Source: Epiperipatus broadwayi (taxonomy: Eukaryota > Onychophora > Udeonychophora > Euonychophora > Peripatidae). Taken from it: a stretch of 64,000 nucleotides of DNA. The notes below the pieces were generated by a model that was given only the letters and a program-made list of their open reading frames with translations, had not been told where the DNA came from and searched no databases. Positions 55,090-64,000 of this stretch are shown here, piece after piece. Both the position numbers and the translations under genes were made by a program. How positions within the stretch are numbered: position 1 is the first letter of the stretch; each line of letters begins with the position of its first letter. The stretch covers positions 64,001 to 128,000 of the forward strand of contig JAQFVV010013301.1 in assembly GCA_028023455.1 (NCBI GenBank), given 5' to 3'.

Positions 55090-56040
55090 TGCTGAAGCAA
55101 AAACATTCAAGTAGGTTGCATAATTTCGTGTTGATAAGAAGAACAGTGAAAACAATTCTTAACAAGGTGCATTAAAAGGAAATAGAAACAAAGAAAAAAA
55201 TTCAAAGAATAGCTTATATTTTTTAAAATGATTAGTGGGTGTCTGTCAGACACATTGAGGAACCAATTAGAAATCCAAAAATTACTGTTTATCACATTTT
55301 AAAAGAATATTTAAAAAAAATAAAAGGTGTGCATGCACTTTATATCTTATTTGTGGAGAATTAACCAAAAAAGATGACAGTATGCAGTCTTCAGAGACAT
55401 ACAAAGAACTGCAACTATGATTTACAATGCTTGTTAACCATTGTTATAAAATATGAAATGACAAGTGTTCAATATGAGCCATCAATCAAAAACTGGAACG
55501 TGGAATGAAGATTACAAAAATAAGAAACAAAAAAACTGTGAATGCTTTAGAGCCAAATCAAAACATTGATCACTGTTTTAAGGCATTATGCAACATGAAT
55601 ACGTTTTTGTAAGTTCAGATGCTAACTACTATTTGGATGTTTTGAATTGTTTATGACCCAAACTTTTGCATAAGTGACATATATCAAAAGCAAAGCCTGT
55701 GGTCATTGTCATATAACAACGTTCCAGCCCATAGCTTTATGATTGTGCATATGTGTGTTTAAGCATCTACTCTATATTCCTGATGTAATTTCCACTGACT
55801 TTACTATTTTATAATTAAAGTTGGCAATAAAAGGAGAACATCATGGTGCAATTGAGACCAATCAAAGTCTTGTAATTAATGCAAACAATTTCAATGGAGG
55901 ACTTTGGGGGGACTGCTTTAAACAGTTTTACAATAATTTCCAGTGGTGTATTGAATCATAATATTATTATAAAAATAATAATAATAATAAAAATGTAAAC
56001 AATGCCTTATGTCTTATTTCATGTCAGTCAATTTATATCT
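55090..56040 (+). mobile_element. Decayed mariner-like element
   Basis: Plus-strand peptides in shifting frames follow a mariner transposase: KKNSENNS-like start, KNWNVE, a block with YNNVPAHSFMIVH (about 55,715, matching the HDNAPAH motif), IYSIFLM-FPLT where families have YSPDLAPCDFFLF, then KENIMVQLRPI and NNFNGGLWGDCFKQFYNN-type sequence. The DD34D spacing is visible but stops are frequent. Terminal repeats could not be identified. It would have encoded a TA-inserting transposase. Confidence 0.6.
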
Positions 56041-56081
56041 AGGACACACTATGTATAAATGTTTATGTTTATACTGATATA

Positions 56082-56450
56082 TATATATAAAAGAAAAATT
56101 TTAATGGTATATATAGTATTATAGTTTAAATTCTTTTGTAGTGCTTTCAATTATATGGTAATCTTCATCAGCTTTAACTGAATTTCAAATTTTTTAAACT
56201 TAATGGTACGTATATTTTCATAAACTGTGTATGGCCATATTTGCAACTTGCCAATAACATCTTCCTTATATTTATCAATCATAATTGCCTTTTTAATTTT
56301 CCATACACAGGTTATAGAAATATATATAACATTAAGTTTAAAAAATTTGAAATTCAGTTAAAGCTGATGAGGATTACCATGTAATCGAAAGCACTACAAA
56401 AGAATCTAAACTATAATATTATATTTACCATTAATTTTTTTTATATATAT
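56082..56450. repeat. Long fold-back, arms about 140 bp
   Basis: The left arm (56,082-56,228) has CTTTTGTAGTGCTTTC, TCATCAGCTTTAACTGAATT and CAAATTTTTTAAACTTAATG. The right arm (about 56,310-56,450) returns them with a few mismatches. The loop is about 80 bp. (TA)n runs lie at both bases. Non-coding. Confidence 0.85.
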
Positions 56451-56481
56451 AATATTTTATAACAGGTATTGTATTTTACAT

Positions 56482-56482
<1 letters not shown>

Positions 56483-56522
<40 letters not shown>

Positions 56523-56793
56523 AGTAGAAATAAAATGTCTGATAATTAAAACAAAATTGTAATTATAAATAAAATAATAAATTTAACGGTTTACAAACTA
56601 TTATACACAATCCTTAAATCTGCAGAAGTACTTTTGGTTAATATCTTGAACCTGCCTCAACTGCCATTAAATTCAATGGCAGTTGACGCAGGTTCAAGAA
56701 ATTAACCAAAAGTACTTATGCGGATTTAAGGATTGTGTATAATAGTTTGTAAACCGTTAAATTTATTATTACACACACACATATATATATATG
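56483..56793. repeat. Fold-back with microsatellite ends
   Basis: Arms of about 98 bp meet at about 56,671 with no loop (56,573-56,770; TTTAACGGTTTACAAAC, GGTTCAAG, AATGGCAGTTGA). The symmetry continues outwards into (TA)n(TG)n on the left and (AC)n(AT)n on the right, allowing for about 45 unpaired bases on the left. It is among the longest palindromes in the window. Confidence 0.85.
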
Positions 56794-57390
56794 ACTGTGT
56801 AATATAAAATGAGATTATATGCATATATCTGTATATAAAATATATATTCATTTATATGTATAAGTATAAAAACGTCATGGTTTAGTGGCAGTACTAATTG
56901 TTTTCTTTATGATGTACAGTTCAAATATATTGGAACATGAAATTGTTTTATTTTGACATAGCTGAAAAGTTTCTTAGCAAGTTTAATATTTTCGTCATTA
57001 ATAAAGTTTTACTTTCTGATCGAGGGGACTAGTTGCTATCCACTTTTGTCTTCCTGCAAGGTGTTAAAACGGAATGTAAACTAGGCCCCACCTTGCGTGA
57101 GAGTGTTGTAATGAAAATTATGCTACAAAAATATTATGAACTTGAAGTTCTTTGATTTACTGAGAACGATTCCTTTCTCATTAAAATTGAATAATTAACA
57201 TAATTAAAAGAAGAAAAAACTTCAAACAAAAAAGTGGATATTGAATATTATTAATTAGATGTAACGTTTTTAAATGTCTTGATTATTTTTTAGTAGAAAA
57301 ATTGTAATAATAGAAAAGAAAAATTTTTTTAAAGTGTATGAATGTTATAAATGTTTTAATTTAAAGTTGTATAAAAAATTATCTTTTTAC
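56794..57390. other. AT-rich spacer
   Basis: Nothing recognised. Confidence 0.5.
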
Positions 57391-57403
57391 AAAGCATATC
57401 ATT

Positions 57404-57731
57404 GTAATATTTTAAACAGCATTAATCTGTTGCACATGCGCTTTGGATTTTAACTATAAAATGAATGAATGCAAACACTTCAAACACATGATAAAGTCTT
57501 TGGAAATTTTTAACTATAAAATGAATGAATACAAACACTCAAACACATGATAAAGTCTTTGGAAAAGATAGAATGGCCATTCTATCTTTTCCAAAGACTT
57601 TATCATGTGTTTGAAGTGTTTGTATTCATTCATTTTATAGTTAAAATCCAAAGCGCATGTGCAACAGTTTTATGCTGTTTAAAATATTACAGTTTGTAAA
57701 AAAACATCATGCTATATAAAATAATTGACTT
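57404..57731. mobile_element. Snap-back element, family 1, copy 2
   Basis: This 328-bp insertion is flanked by exact 13-bp repeats AAAGCATATCATT (57,391-57,403; 57,732-57,744). The 41-bp unpaired tail is on the right (57,691-57,731). The rest folds around GGCC at about 57,575. The left arm contains an extra direct duplication of about 57 bp (ATAAAATGAATGAAT, CACATGATAAAGTC) that the right arm lacks. Arms and tail match copy 1 at 12.65 kb. Confidence 0.88.
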
Positions 57732-57744
57732 AAAGCATATCATT

Positions 57745-59021
57745 ATTATTATTAGAAAAATTTTCAAAGCTAGGTAAAGAAAATGTAAAAGTTAAAATTG
57801 ATCTTTCATAATATTTATCTTAAAATAAATTTTTATTTTTGTTTGCTCTTTTTGGTAATATTATGGATGTGATTATTTTTGTATTAAAGTAATTTCTGAG
57901 ACAAAATATCTATATTTTAAAAAATATATATAATTGCTTACCACAAAAATATCTATATTTTTAAAAAAATATATAATTGCTTACCAAAAGAGAATTCACT
58001 TTCTTAATATTTTTATAACATACTTATTTCTTTTACTATGGAAGATAAATACTTTTGAGAACATGTAGGACCTTGATACATATTATTAGTTATGCCACTA
58101 TTATTTAATTATTAAAGTGTTCTTTGTGTTTGAAATAAAATAATATTTTAGCAATATTGATATTTTATTGTGTTCCCATGCACAGTGAAAACATTCGTTG
58201 GATTTTAGAGTTTATTATTTATGGCTACTCTGGTCGAGTTGTGAATGTGGGGTAAATTTGATTATTTAAAATAACATATTTTTGTACTACTTAAAATATT
58301 ATTCGTATTTATTTTCATTATTTCACTTTCTTTTATTGTTATGGCAAGGCAATCCTTTTAACTGTTTTATAATGAAAGAGATGTTTTTGTTAAGATTAAT
58401 TAACCAAAACATCTTAAACACATTTATGATATGATTTTATATATTTAATATTGTATGATTATTTTCCATTTTAAATATGCATTACCATCATTGCATACAT
58501 TCAGTTTTTTAAGCACACATATAAGTACACATCTATGCCCTACTCACGATATATTTTATAGTAAGTGAAGAAAATTTCAAAAAAATAAGTGTTTTTTTTT
58601 TAGCATTTATTATATTTGCTTGGATCCAAAGGTGGTTCCACTATTTCTAATTTTATTTAGTGAAAGTATCAAATTTGTAATTGAAAATTATATACAAATT
58701 AAATTTCAACTCATAGAATCAATAATTTGTTTGATAAATTCTGGATATAATTATCATAATGCAATTGTTTTAATACTAAATTTCAAAGTTCTACTTTTAT
58801 TTATTATCAACTAATATAGTTAATTTCTTTTCAGTTTTGAATATTTTTTATATATTTGTATGGTTTATTTATTTTATGTGTGTATTTTAATAAAAGTCTC
58901 AATTATTTATTATTACTAGTGATGTGTAAAATGTACAATTGTAAAATTTTGTATTTAATAAATGTAATATTTATAGCTATTACTTACTTTTTATGAGTAT
59001 TATTTGCATTATAATATATTG
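57745..59021. other. AT-rich spacer
   Basis: An open frame at 58,620-58,814 is hydrophobic background (Ile/Leu/Phe/Asn codons from AT-rich DNA) with no motif. A direct duplication of about 47 bp (AAATATCTATATTTTTAAAA, TATATAATTGCTTACCA) lies at about 57,905-57,985. No gene. Confidence 0.5.
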
Positions 59022-59194
59022 GTTGTATTTTTATATTGGACTATTTCCATGATCTAATATAGGTATTGAATGTTTTTTTAAAAAAATAACTTTATTTAAA
59101 TATTCCAAATATATTCAACTGTTAGTAATAGCACATCAAACAGGTTAGTATATGTGCAATGTTTCAAGAGATATTATTCTCCCCTCTTTTTCAG

Positions 59195-59305
59195 GTGTTG
59201 CTGGCATGACTAGTGACAGTACTAACATGGAATTCGAACCTGGATCCTTAGATTCTTGATTATTGAATTTTAAGGTAATACTTTAACCAACTGAGCCATT
59301 CTGCC
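59195..59305 (-). repeat. tRNA-like stretch, left PLE 3' end
   Basis: Minus strand TGGCTCAGTTGG (59,298-59,287) fits box A and GGTTCGAATTC (59,240-59,230) fits box B, in the same arrangement as at 8.6 and 60.3 kb. Confidence 0.7.
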
Positions 59306-59340
59306 AAAGGCAACAGTCAGTAGAAATGTCATATACTTAT

Positions 59341-59900
59341 CTATGAGGTTTCTCCTGATGGTTTCCATATATTATGTATAGTGAGACTAGGTTGGCTTAT
59401 GAGATTTTTTGCCATTGTCATGTGAGCAGCTTCTTTAAATTTTCTTCTTTGTACCTTTTCTTCTCTATCCAATATTTTTGTATTTTCCCAATTAAACATA
59501 TGTTCATTGGTGCACATATGATCTGCTACCTTATACACATTTATTTTCTCTCTTCTAATCATCAGTTTATGTTGTTGCAAGTACTTTTCAATGGGACACC
59601 TAGTCTCACCAATATATATTCTTCCACATTCACATGGTATTTCATAGATGCAGATTTTTCTTTTCAGCATTTCATGTTTTGGCTTTGTAGATGTTAGAAT
59701 TTCTCATAGTGTGATATGGCTCTGGAAAGCTGTTCTGATGTTATACTGATTACAGATTTTTCTTAATTTGTCTGCTATTTTTGGAATGTATGGGTAAACT
59801 ACAGAACCAATAATTGTCTTTTCTTTTTTTTGTTTTTTTTTTTTTCTATTTAATATTTTCTTAATAACAGCTGATGGATAAACACTTTTCATAAGATTCG
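59341..59900 (-). pseudogene. PLE linker and GIY-YIG endonuclease
   Basis: The 109-codon open piece (59,341-59,670) reads MLKRKICIYEIPCECGRIYI then GETRCPIEKYLQQH, a clean GIY-YIG opening with the usual CxC, followed by EHMFNWENTKIL and RRKFKEAAHM. Upstream (59,704-59,892) are the linker peptides IIGSVVYPYIPKIADKLRKI and NIRTAFQSH. A frame break lies between the two pieces. This is the best preserved nuclease of the family in the window. Confidence 0.85.
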
Positions 59901-60270
59901 TTCTATATAGATCTTTTCCTTTTCCAAATCACTGAATTTCTGAACAAACTTCATTTGCTCTGTTCCATAGTAATAGTACAATTCCATGTTTTTTTTATTT
60001 TGGGTGTGATTGGATATATAGGCTAGGTATTTTCCTGTATGTGTAGATTATTAATAAACTGTGGTTTTGATTTTGCAATGAGGGAGTCTTGTCACAAAAA
60101 GAAAATTTGAAGAAGCTGCTTATGTGACAATGATAAAAAATCCCCTAAGCCAACCGAGTATGACTATACATAATGTATGGATACCACTAATCAACTTTGC
60201 TCTTAGAAAAAAGTGGAGTAATCAGGTGGAACCTCATAGTTAAATATCTGAAATTTCTACTGACTAATAC

Positions 60271-60363
60271 CTTTGGAAGAATGGCTCAGTTGGTTAGAGA
60301 ATTTTCTTAAAATTCAATAATCATGAATCTAAGGATCCAGGTTCAAATCCTATGCTAGTACTG
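60271..60363 (+). repeat. tRNA-like stretch, right PLE 3' end
   Basis: TGGCTCAGTTGG (60,282-60,293) fits Pol III box A and GGTTCAAATCC (60,340-60,350) box B. The stem between is long, as in Ser/Leu tRNAs. It follows the stop of the PLE fragment by about 40 bp. The acceptor ends do not pair convincingly by eye, so it is not a working tRNA gene. Confidence 0.7.
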
Positions 60364-60568
60364 TCACTGGTCAGGCCAGAAACACCTGAAGTAGAGGGGA
60401 GAATTATACCTCTTGAATTGTTGTGCATATATTAACCTGTTTGATTTTTTATTACTATCAGTTGAACGTATTTACAATATTTAAATAAAGTTAATTTTTT
60501 TAAAAAAACATGATGGAAATAGTCCAATATAAAAATACAACTAGAACACCTTTATCATAAACTTTTAA

Positions 60569-60602
<34 letters not shown>

Positions 60603-60769
60603 CAATCCACTAGCATAAAACTACAATTTTTTTTTAAAAATGCCTATATAAAATTGAAGATTAATATCCTTTGCTATAGCCAGCTTTGTGGTATTCTGCC
60701 ATCTTAAGTAGCAATATGTTAATATTTAAATATTATTAAACTCTCAGACCAGTAATGCTCCCACATGAA

Positions 60770-61245
60770 TTACCTACTTTCCATAAATTGTGAATATTAA
60801 CACAATTACACTGTTTATTCAATACATTATACATATTATTTATAAAATATGACTCTTTAATTTTTCTTTTCTTCAAATCATTTTTCATATGCAAAATAAA
60901 AACTCTATCAAAGCAGAATTCTCCATTTCAAATCACTGTATGTTCTGCAAAAATATATTTATACCTATCTGGAGAATAATGCAACTTATTATATAATAAT
61001 TCATGCTCCCTAATCCTCTTTTTCAATGCACATTTAGTCTCACCAATGTAATTATATCTACAATGACATATCACTTTATATATAATATTACATTTTTTGC
61101 TTTTACCAGTAGAATCTTTACCATTAATAACCAATCTTTCAGTATTTGCACCAACTTTAAATGCAACACCAAAATGAGCAGATACCAATGATGTAATCTT
61201 ATTACAAACAATATATATATATATATATATATATAAACAATACAC
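60770..61245 (-). pseudogene. Third Penelope-like lineage: GIY-YIG endonuclease fragment
   Basis: The 105-codon piece (60,928-61,245) contains SKKCNIIYKVICHCRYNYIG then ETKCALKKRIREHELLYNK, a GIY-YIG domain with CxC, and FAEHTVI. After one stop the frame goes on with CFDRVFILHMKNDLKKRKIK and ESYFINNMYNVLN to about 60,770. Sequence is distinct from the neighbouring PLE. The (TA)n at 61,211-61,236 cuts off the upstream part. Confidence 0.75.
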
Positions 61246-62046
61246 AATATTAGCTGAAACCTATATAAAATAATTTTAATGCCTCATAGCTATATTCTTT
61301 TAGCCACACTTTTTCTTTAAATAAAGAAATGCCTGAATTTTGCAGGCCATTCAAAATTAATTCACATATTTTTTTTGAAAGGTCTGCAAAATTCCATTTT
61401 TTTTAAAGGGGGAGTTTTGCTAAAAAAATATAATTATGGAACATTTAGTGGGGATATTTTTCTGTAGTAGTTTTAGAAAATATATTATCAGTAGTATTGC
61501 TAAGTGACTATTATTTATTATTGACTGATGTTAAGTTATACTAATTTGTCATAGCACCCATAATTAGTGTTTTATCTTGAATTTACTTAGAAATATAATA
61601 AGGTTCCAGAGATCACTCTTAACTACATGGATTTAACCCTAGAGATATATTTTTATAAGAGGCATCTCATATTCTTTTTATATTCTGGAAATATTATTTC
61701 AACTCCCAGAGTACTATACTATATTAAATCAAATATCTCCATAGTCTAATTATCATGTAAACAAGAAATGAATGCAGATATTTCCTATATAACTAGAGAA
61801 AAATGTTAATAGTATTACTAAATAATTATCAAATCTTATTACAACATTTCTTAAGTGAAACTAATTTACAATCGTATTTTCGTCTTAAGTAAATTTAGAG
61901 TTATGGTGGGATTCTATATTAATTTAGTTTTGTTTAATAGCACTTAATTGTAATTGATAGTTATTCAGCAATGGTAATGCTAACACTTTATTTATTATAT
62001 GAAACTATTTCTACTCATTTCTTATTATATTACAATTAATACATAA
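61246..62046. other. AT-rich spacer
   Basis: Nothing recognised. Confidence 0.5.
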
Positions 62047-62179
62047 AAATATTTGGTTGTTTTTTATTTCCTCATGTCAGCCATTTAATGGCGTTGATGC
62101 TAATCAAAACACATACATATTATGGTTTTGGGCCACGCCTGTGATTCTATCTGTATAAATATTGGCTTTTTTAGTTTTG

Positions 62180-63270
62180 TAATAGGAAATTAGAGGAACT
62201 AATAGTAAATAATATTACTATTTAAAAACAAAAATTTAGAAATTCACATTAAATTTAAAAATAATACCCGAATAATTGATGTTTTTTGGACAGTAATTAA
62301 TCATAAAATGGGTTGTTTTTGTTTGTGTGTATATCTATAAAAAGTTACAGTATTTTTTAAATAGAAAATAATACTCAATTATTTTTCAATTTACACAAAA
62401 TTTTTCTACATTCGCGCTAAATTTAAAAATGATATCCAAGTAATTTGCTTTTTTTTTTTTTTGACATTAATTAATCAGAAAGTGGATGGTTTTTGTTAGT
62501 GTGTAGATATCAAAAGCCGTAATATTATTTAAATACTAAATTTAAAAATGATACCCGAATAACTTTTTTTTTGGTATTGACATAATTAATCAGAAAGTGA
62601 GTTTTATTTTCTTTGTGTGTGTATATAGAAAAAGTTGTGGTCTTTTTTGAATACAAAATAATACGCAATTCTACATTATTCAATTTGCCTACAACATTTA
62701 AAAATTCATACTCAATTTTCAAATAATACCCAACTAATTAGCTTTTTTTTTTTTTGGACAGTAATTAATCAGAAAGTGGTATATTTTTGTTAGTGTATAT
62801 ATAAAGGACCGTCATTGAAACATTCAATTTACAAATGATACTTGACTAATTTTCCTTTTTTTTTTTTTGACAGTAAGGAATCAGAAAATGGGTTCTTTTT
62901 GTTAGTGTGTATATACAAAAAGGTACCATTATTTAAATACTAAATTTAAAAATGATACCCGACTATTTTGCATTTTTTTGGACAGTAATTAATCAGAAAG
63001 TGGGTTCTTTTTGTTATGGTGTACATATAAAAAGTACCGTAATTCAAATACTACATTTAAAAATCAAAGAGGACTAATTTGCTTTTTTTTTTTTTTTTTA
63101 GACAGTAATTAATCAGAAACTGGGTTGTTTTTGTTAATGTGTGTACATATAAAAACTAATCTTATTTAAATAGTTAATGTAAAAATAATACCCGACTAAT
63201 TTTCCTTTTTTTTTGCATAGTAATTAATAATCAGATACTGGATTGTTTTTGTTTGTGTGTATATATCAAA
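62180..63270. repeat. Minisatellite, about 115-bp unit, eight or so copies
   Basis: The unit contains AATTAATCAGAAAGTGG, TTTTTGTTAGTGTGTATATA, AAATACTAAATTTAAAAATG, ATACCCGACTAATTTGC and a T run. AATTAATCAG-like anchors fall near 62,294, 62,468, 62,583, 62,762, 62,874, 62,988, 63,107 and 63,222: mostly 110-120 bp apart with two intervals near 175 bp. Confidence 0.85.
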
Positions 63271-63628
63271 AGTAACTTGTCAAGGATAAATTCTCATGAA
63301 AATTTTTTTTCGTGTGATCATCAAAACACTGCTCTATCACACCCTTAAAAGCAATTTTGGAGGGTTACCCATTCTTAATGGAACCTTCATGACATTGTTA
63401 ATAAAGTTACAATGTAACAGTAGGTTAGAGCACTTCAAAAAAAAACCTTTGTAATGAAATTTTAAATAATTATGACAGGATAAAATCCACACTCTCTCAC
63501 ATGAAAGTATTGAGAAAATAGACATCCTAGCATTATGATAAAGTTAATAACACAATCAACTACGGCAGTCAATAAGGCATTTATCTGTGCTTTTAGTATA
63601 GAAAAAAGCCACACTGGCTCAGCTAGCG

Positions 63629-63725
63629 GGGACTCTTTCTGTGTTTGATTGAAGAGAGAAGCCTCTTAGGTTGGCTGAGGACTCTTTCTGTGTTTTATTG
63701 TAGAAAGAAGCCTCTTAGGTTGGAG
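63629..63725. repeat. Subterminal direct repeat, 49-bp period
   Basis: GGACTCTTTCTGTGTTT and AGAAGCCTCTTAGGTTGG occur twice. The 50.8-kb relative has a comparable duplication at the equivalent subterminal position (about 50,940-51,050), so the layout is a family trait. Confidence 0.8.
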
Positions 63726-64000
63726 GTAGGCCACTGAAATGGTGTATTTCTAGGAATTGACCTGGAAATAGTTGTATCATGTGGCCTGACACAAGGGAAT
63801 AGAAAACAACCAAATATTTAATCTAACATACACACAAAACATGCATATATATATATATAGGTGAAATAATGTTAAATATTTTATGACATGACAAAGGTTT
63901 GTCAATATACTTTCAGAGATAAATTGAATCAGCCAATAGCTACCTGGGCGATAGATTTACAGTTTTCTTTTTTTAAGCTATATTTAAAAATTCATAGATT

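Larger units (their letters stand above)
59022..60541. mobile_element. PLE inverted twin with tRNA-like 3' ends
   Basis: A minus-strand PLE (60,100 down to 59,022) and a plus-strand PLE fragment (60,101-60,541) are joined head to head. The minus copy keeps part of the RT end, linker and GIY-YIG. The plus copy starts inside the GIY-YIG domain with KFEEAAYV and SQPSMTIHNVW. Both outer ends are the same 3' terminus, GTTGTATTTTTATATTGGAC on the left and its inverse on the right. Penelope elements are known to leave inverted partial copies. No target duplication was recognised. Confidence 0.8.
62055..63811 (-). mobile_element. Merlin-type transposon with internal minisatellite, copy 2
   Basis: The element starts GGTTGT and ends ACAACC, with exact 8-bp duplications AAATATTT at 62,047-62,054 and 63,812-63,819. 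In reverse orientation it matches both ends of the element at 50.81-53.24 kb: the left end shares TCATGTCAGCC, CTAATCAAAA and GGGCCACGC; the right end shares GCTTTTAGTAT, AAAAGCCACAC, GTATTTCTA and GGCCTGACA. No transposase frame remains. More diverged than copy 1, with an internal array of a different unit. Confidence 0.82.

Noticed and set aside
58620-58814. 64-codon hydrophobic frame resembling a membrane peptide
   Set aside because: Composition is what AT-rich DNA gives by chance; no start context, homology or neighbour support.
59374-59697. 107-codon plus-strand frame, and its counterpart at 8,802-9,174
   Set aside because: Antisense shadows of the PLE nuclease.
60271-60363. Functional tRNA gene
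   Set aside because: Box A and B motifs are present, but the stretch recurs at the same place in several PLE 3' ends and its acceptor stem does not pair convincingly.
62180-63270. CRISPR array
   Set aside because: Units are about 115 bp, degenerate and without unique spacers; it is a minisatellite in animal DNA inside a Merlin-type element.

Overview
The window looks like intergenic nuclear DNA from an animal, probably an invertebrate. It is extremely AT-rich (roughly a quarter G+C by eye), full of (TA)n and (TAA)n tracts, and contains animal-type transposons: RTE, Jockey/CR1-like LINEs, Penelope-like elements, an LTR retroelement, Merlin, hAT and mariner. I found no convincing host gene, no rRNA and no functional tRNA. 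The phylum cannot be fixed from this sequence.

Layout. At 0-8 kb, AT-rich spacer leads to an almost complete RTE-type LINE (3.66-6.97 kb) whose single ORF is split by one missing T; compound trinucleotide repeats follow. A decayed Penelope-like element (PLE) with a tRNA-like 3' end lies at 8.4-10.4 kb (minus strand). Two small snap-back elements (11.47-11.63 and 12.65-12.83 kb) and a 280-bp (TAA)n tract follow. From 15 to 30.5 kb there are two copies of a roughly 2.5-kb unit. The copy at 27.74-30.50 kb is nearly intact. The copy at 14.95-24.07 kb is split by a 4.9-kb ORF-less AT-rich block and by a hAT element whose unoccupied target survives in the other copy. From 31.3 to 34.2 kb there is an LTR-retroelement ruin with a 5'-truncated RTE copy inside it.

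At 35.9-36.3 kb two PLE 3' ends sit in inverted orientation. At 41.4-42.3 and 45.6-47.1 kb there are two copies of a TA-target element with CACC(T/C)GGGTCTC ends. The second lies inside a Merlin transposon (45.56-48.13 kb) and itself carries a hAT-like MITE. Decayed reverse transcriptases hide at 43.0-44.1 kb (Jockey/CR1-like) and 49.3-50.2 kb (PLE). A 2.4-kb Merlin element (50.81-53.24 kb) and a 1.76-kb relative in opposite orientation (62.06-63.81 kb) both have exact 8-bp target duplications and internal minisatellites. A mariner ruin (55.1-56.0 kb) is followed by three long fold-back sequences in 1.7 kb, then a PLE inverted twin (59.0-60.5 kb) and another PLE fragment (60.8-61.2 kb).

The genes do not form a pathway; the window records successive insertions. 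Its most unusual theme is self-inversion. Two families of small elements, flanked by 12-13-bp target duplications, have one constant end while the other end is an inverted copy of their own interior with a variable turning point. PLE copies with tRNA-like tails show comparable inverted pairs. All alignments were made by eye, so boundaries are good to a few bases where target duplications are given and rougher elsewhere.
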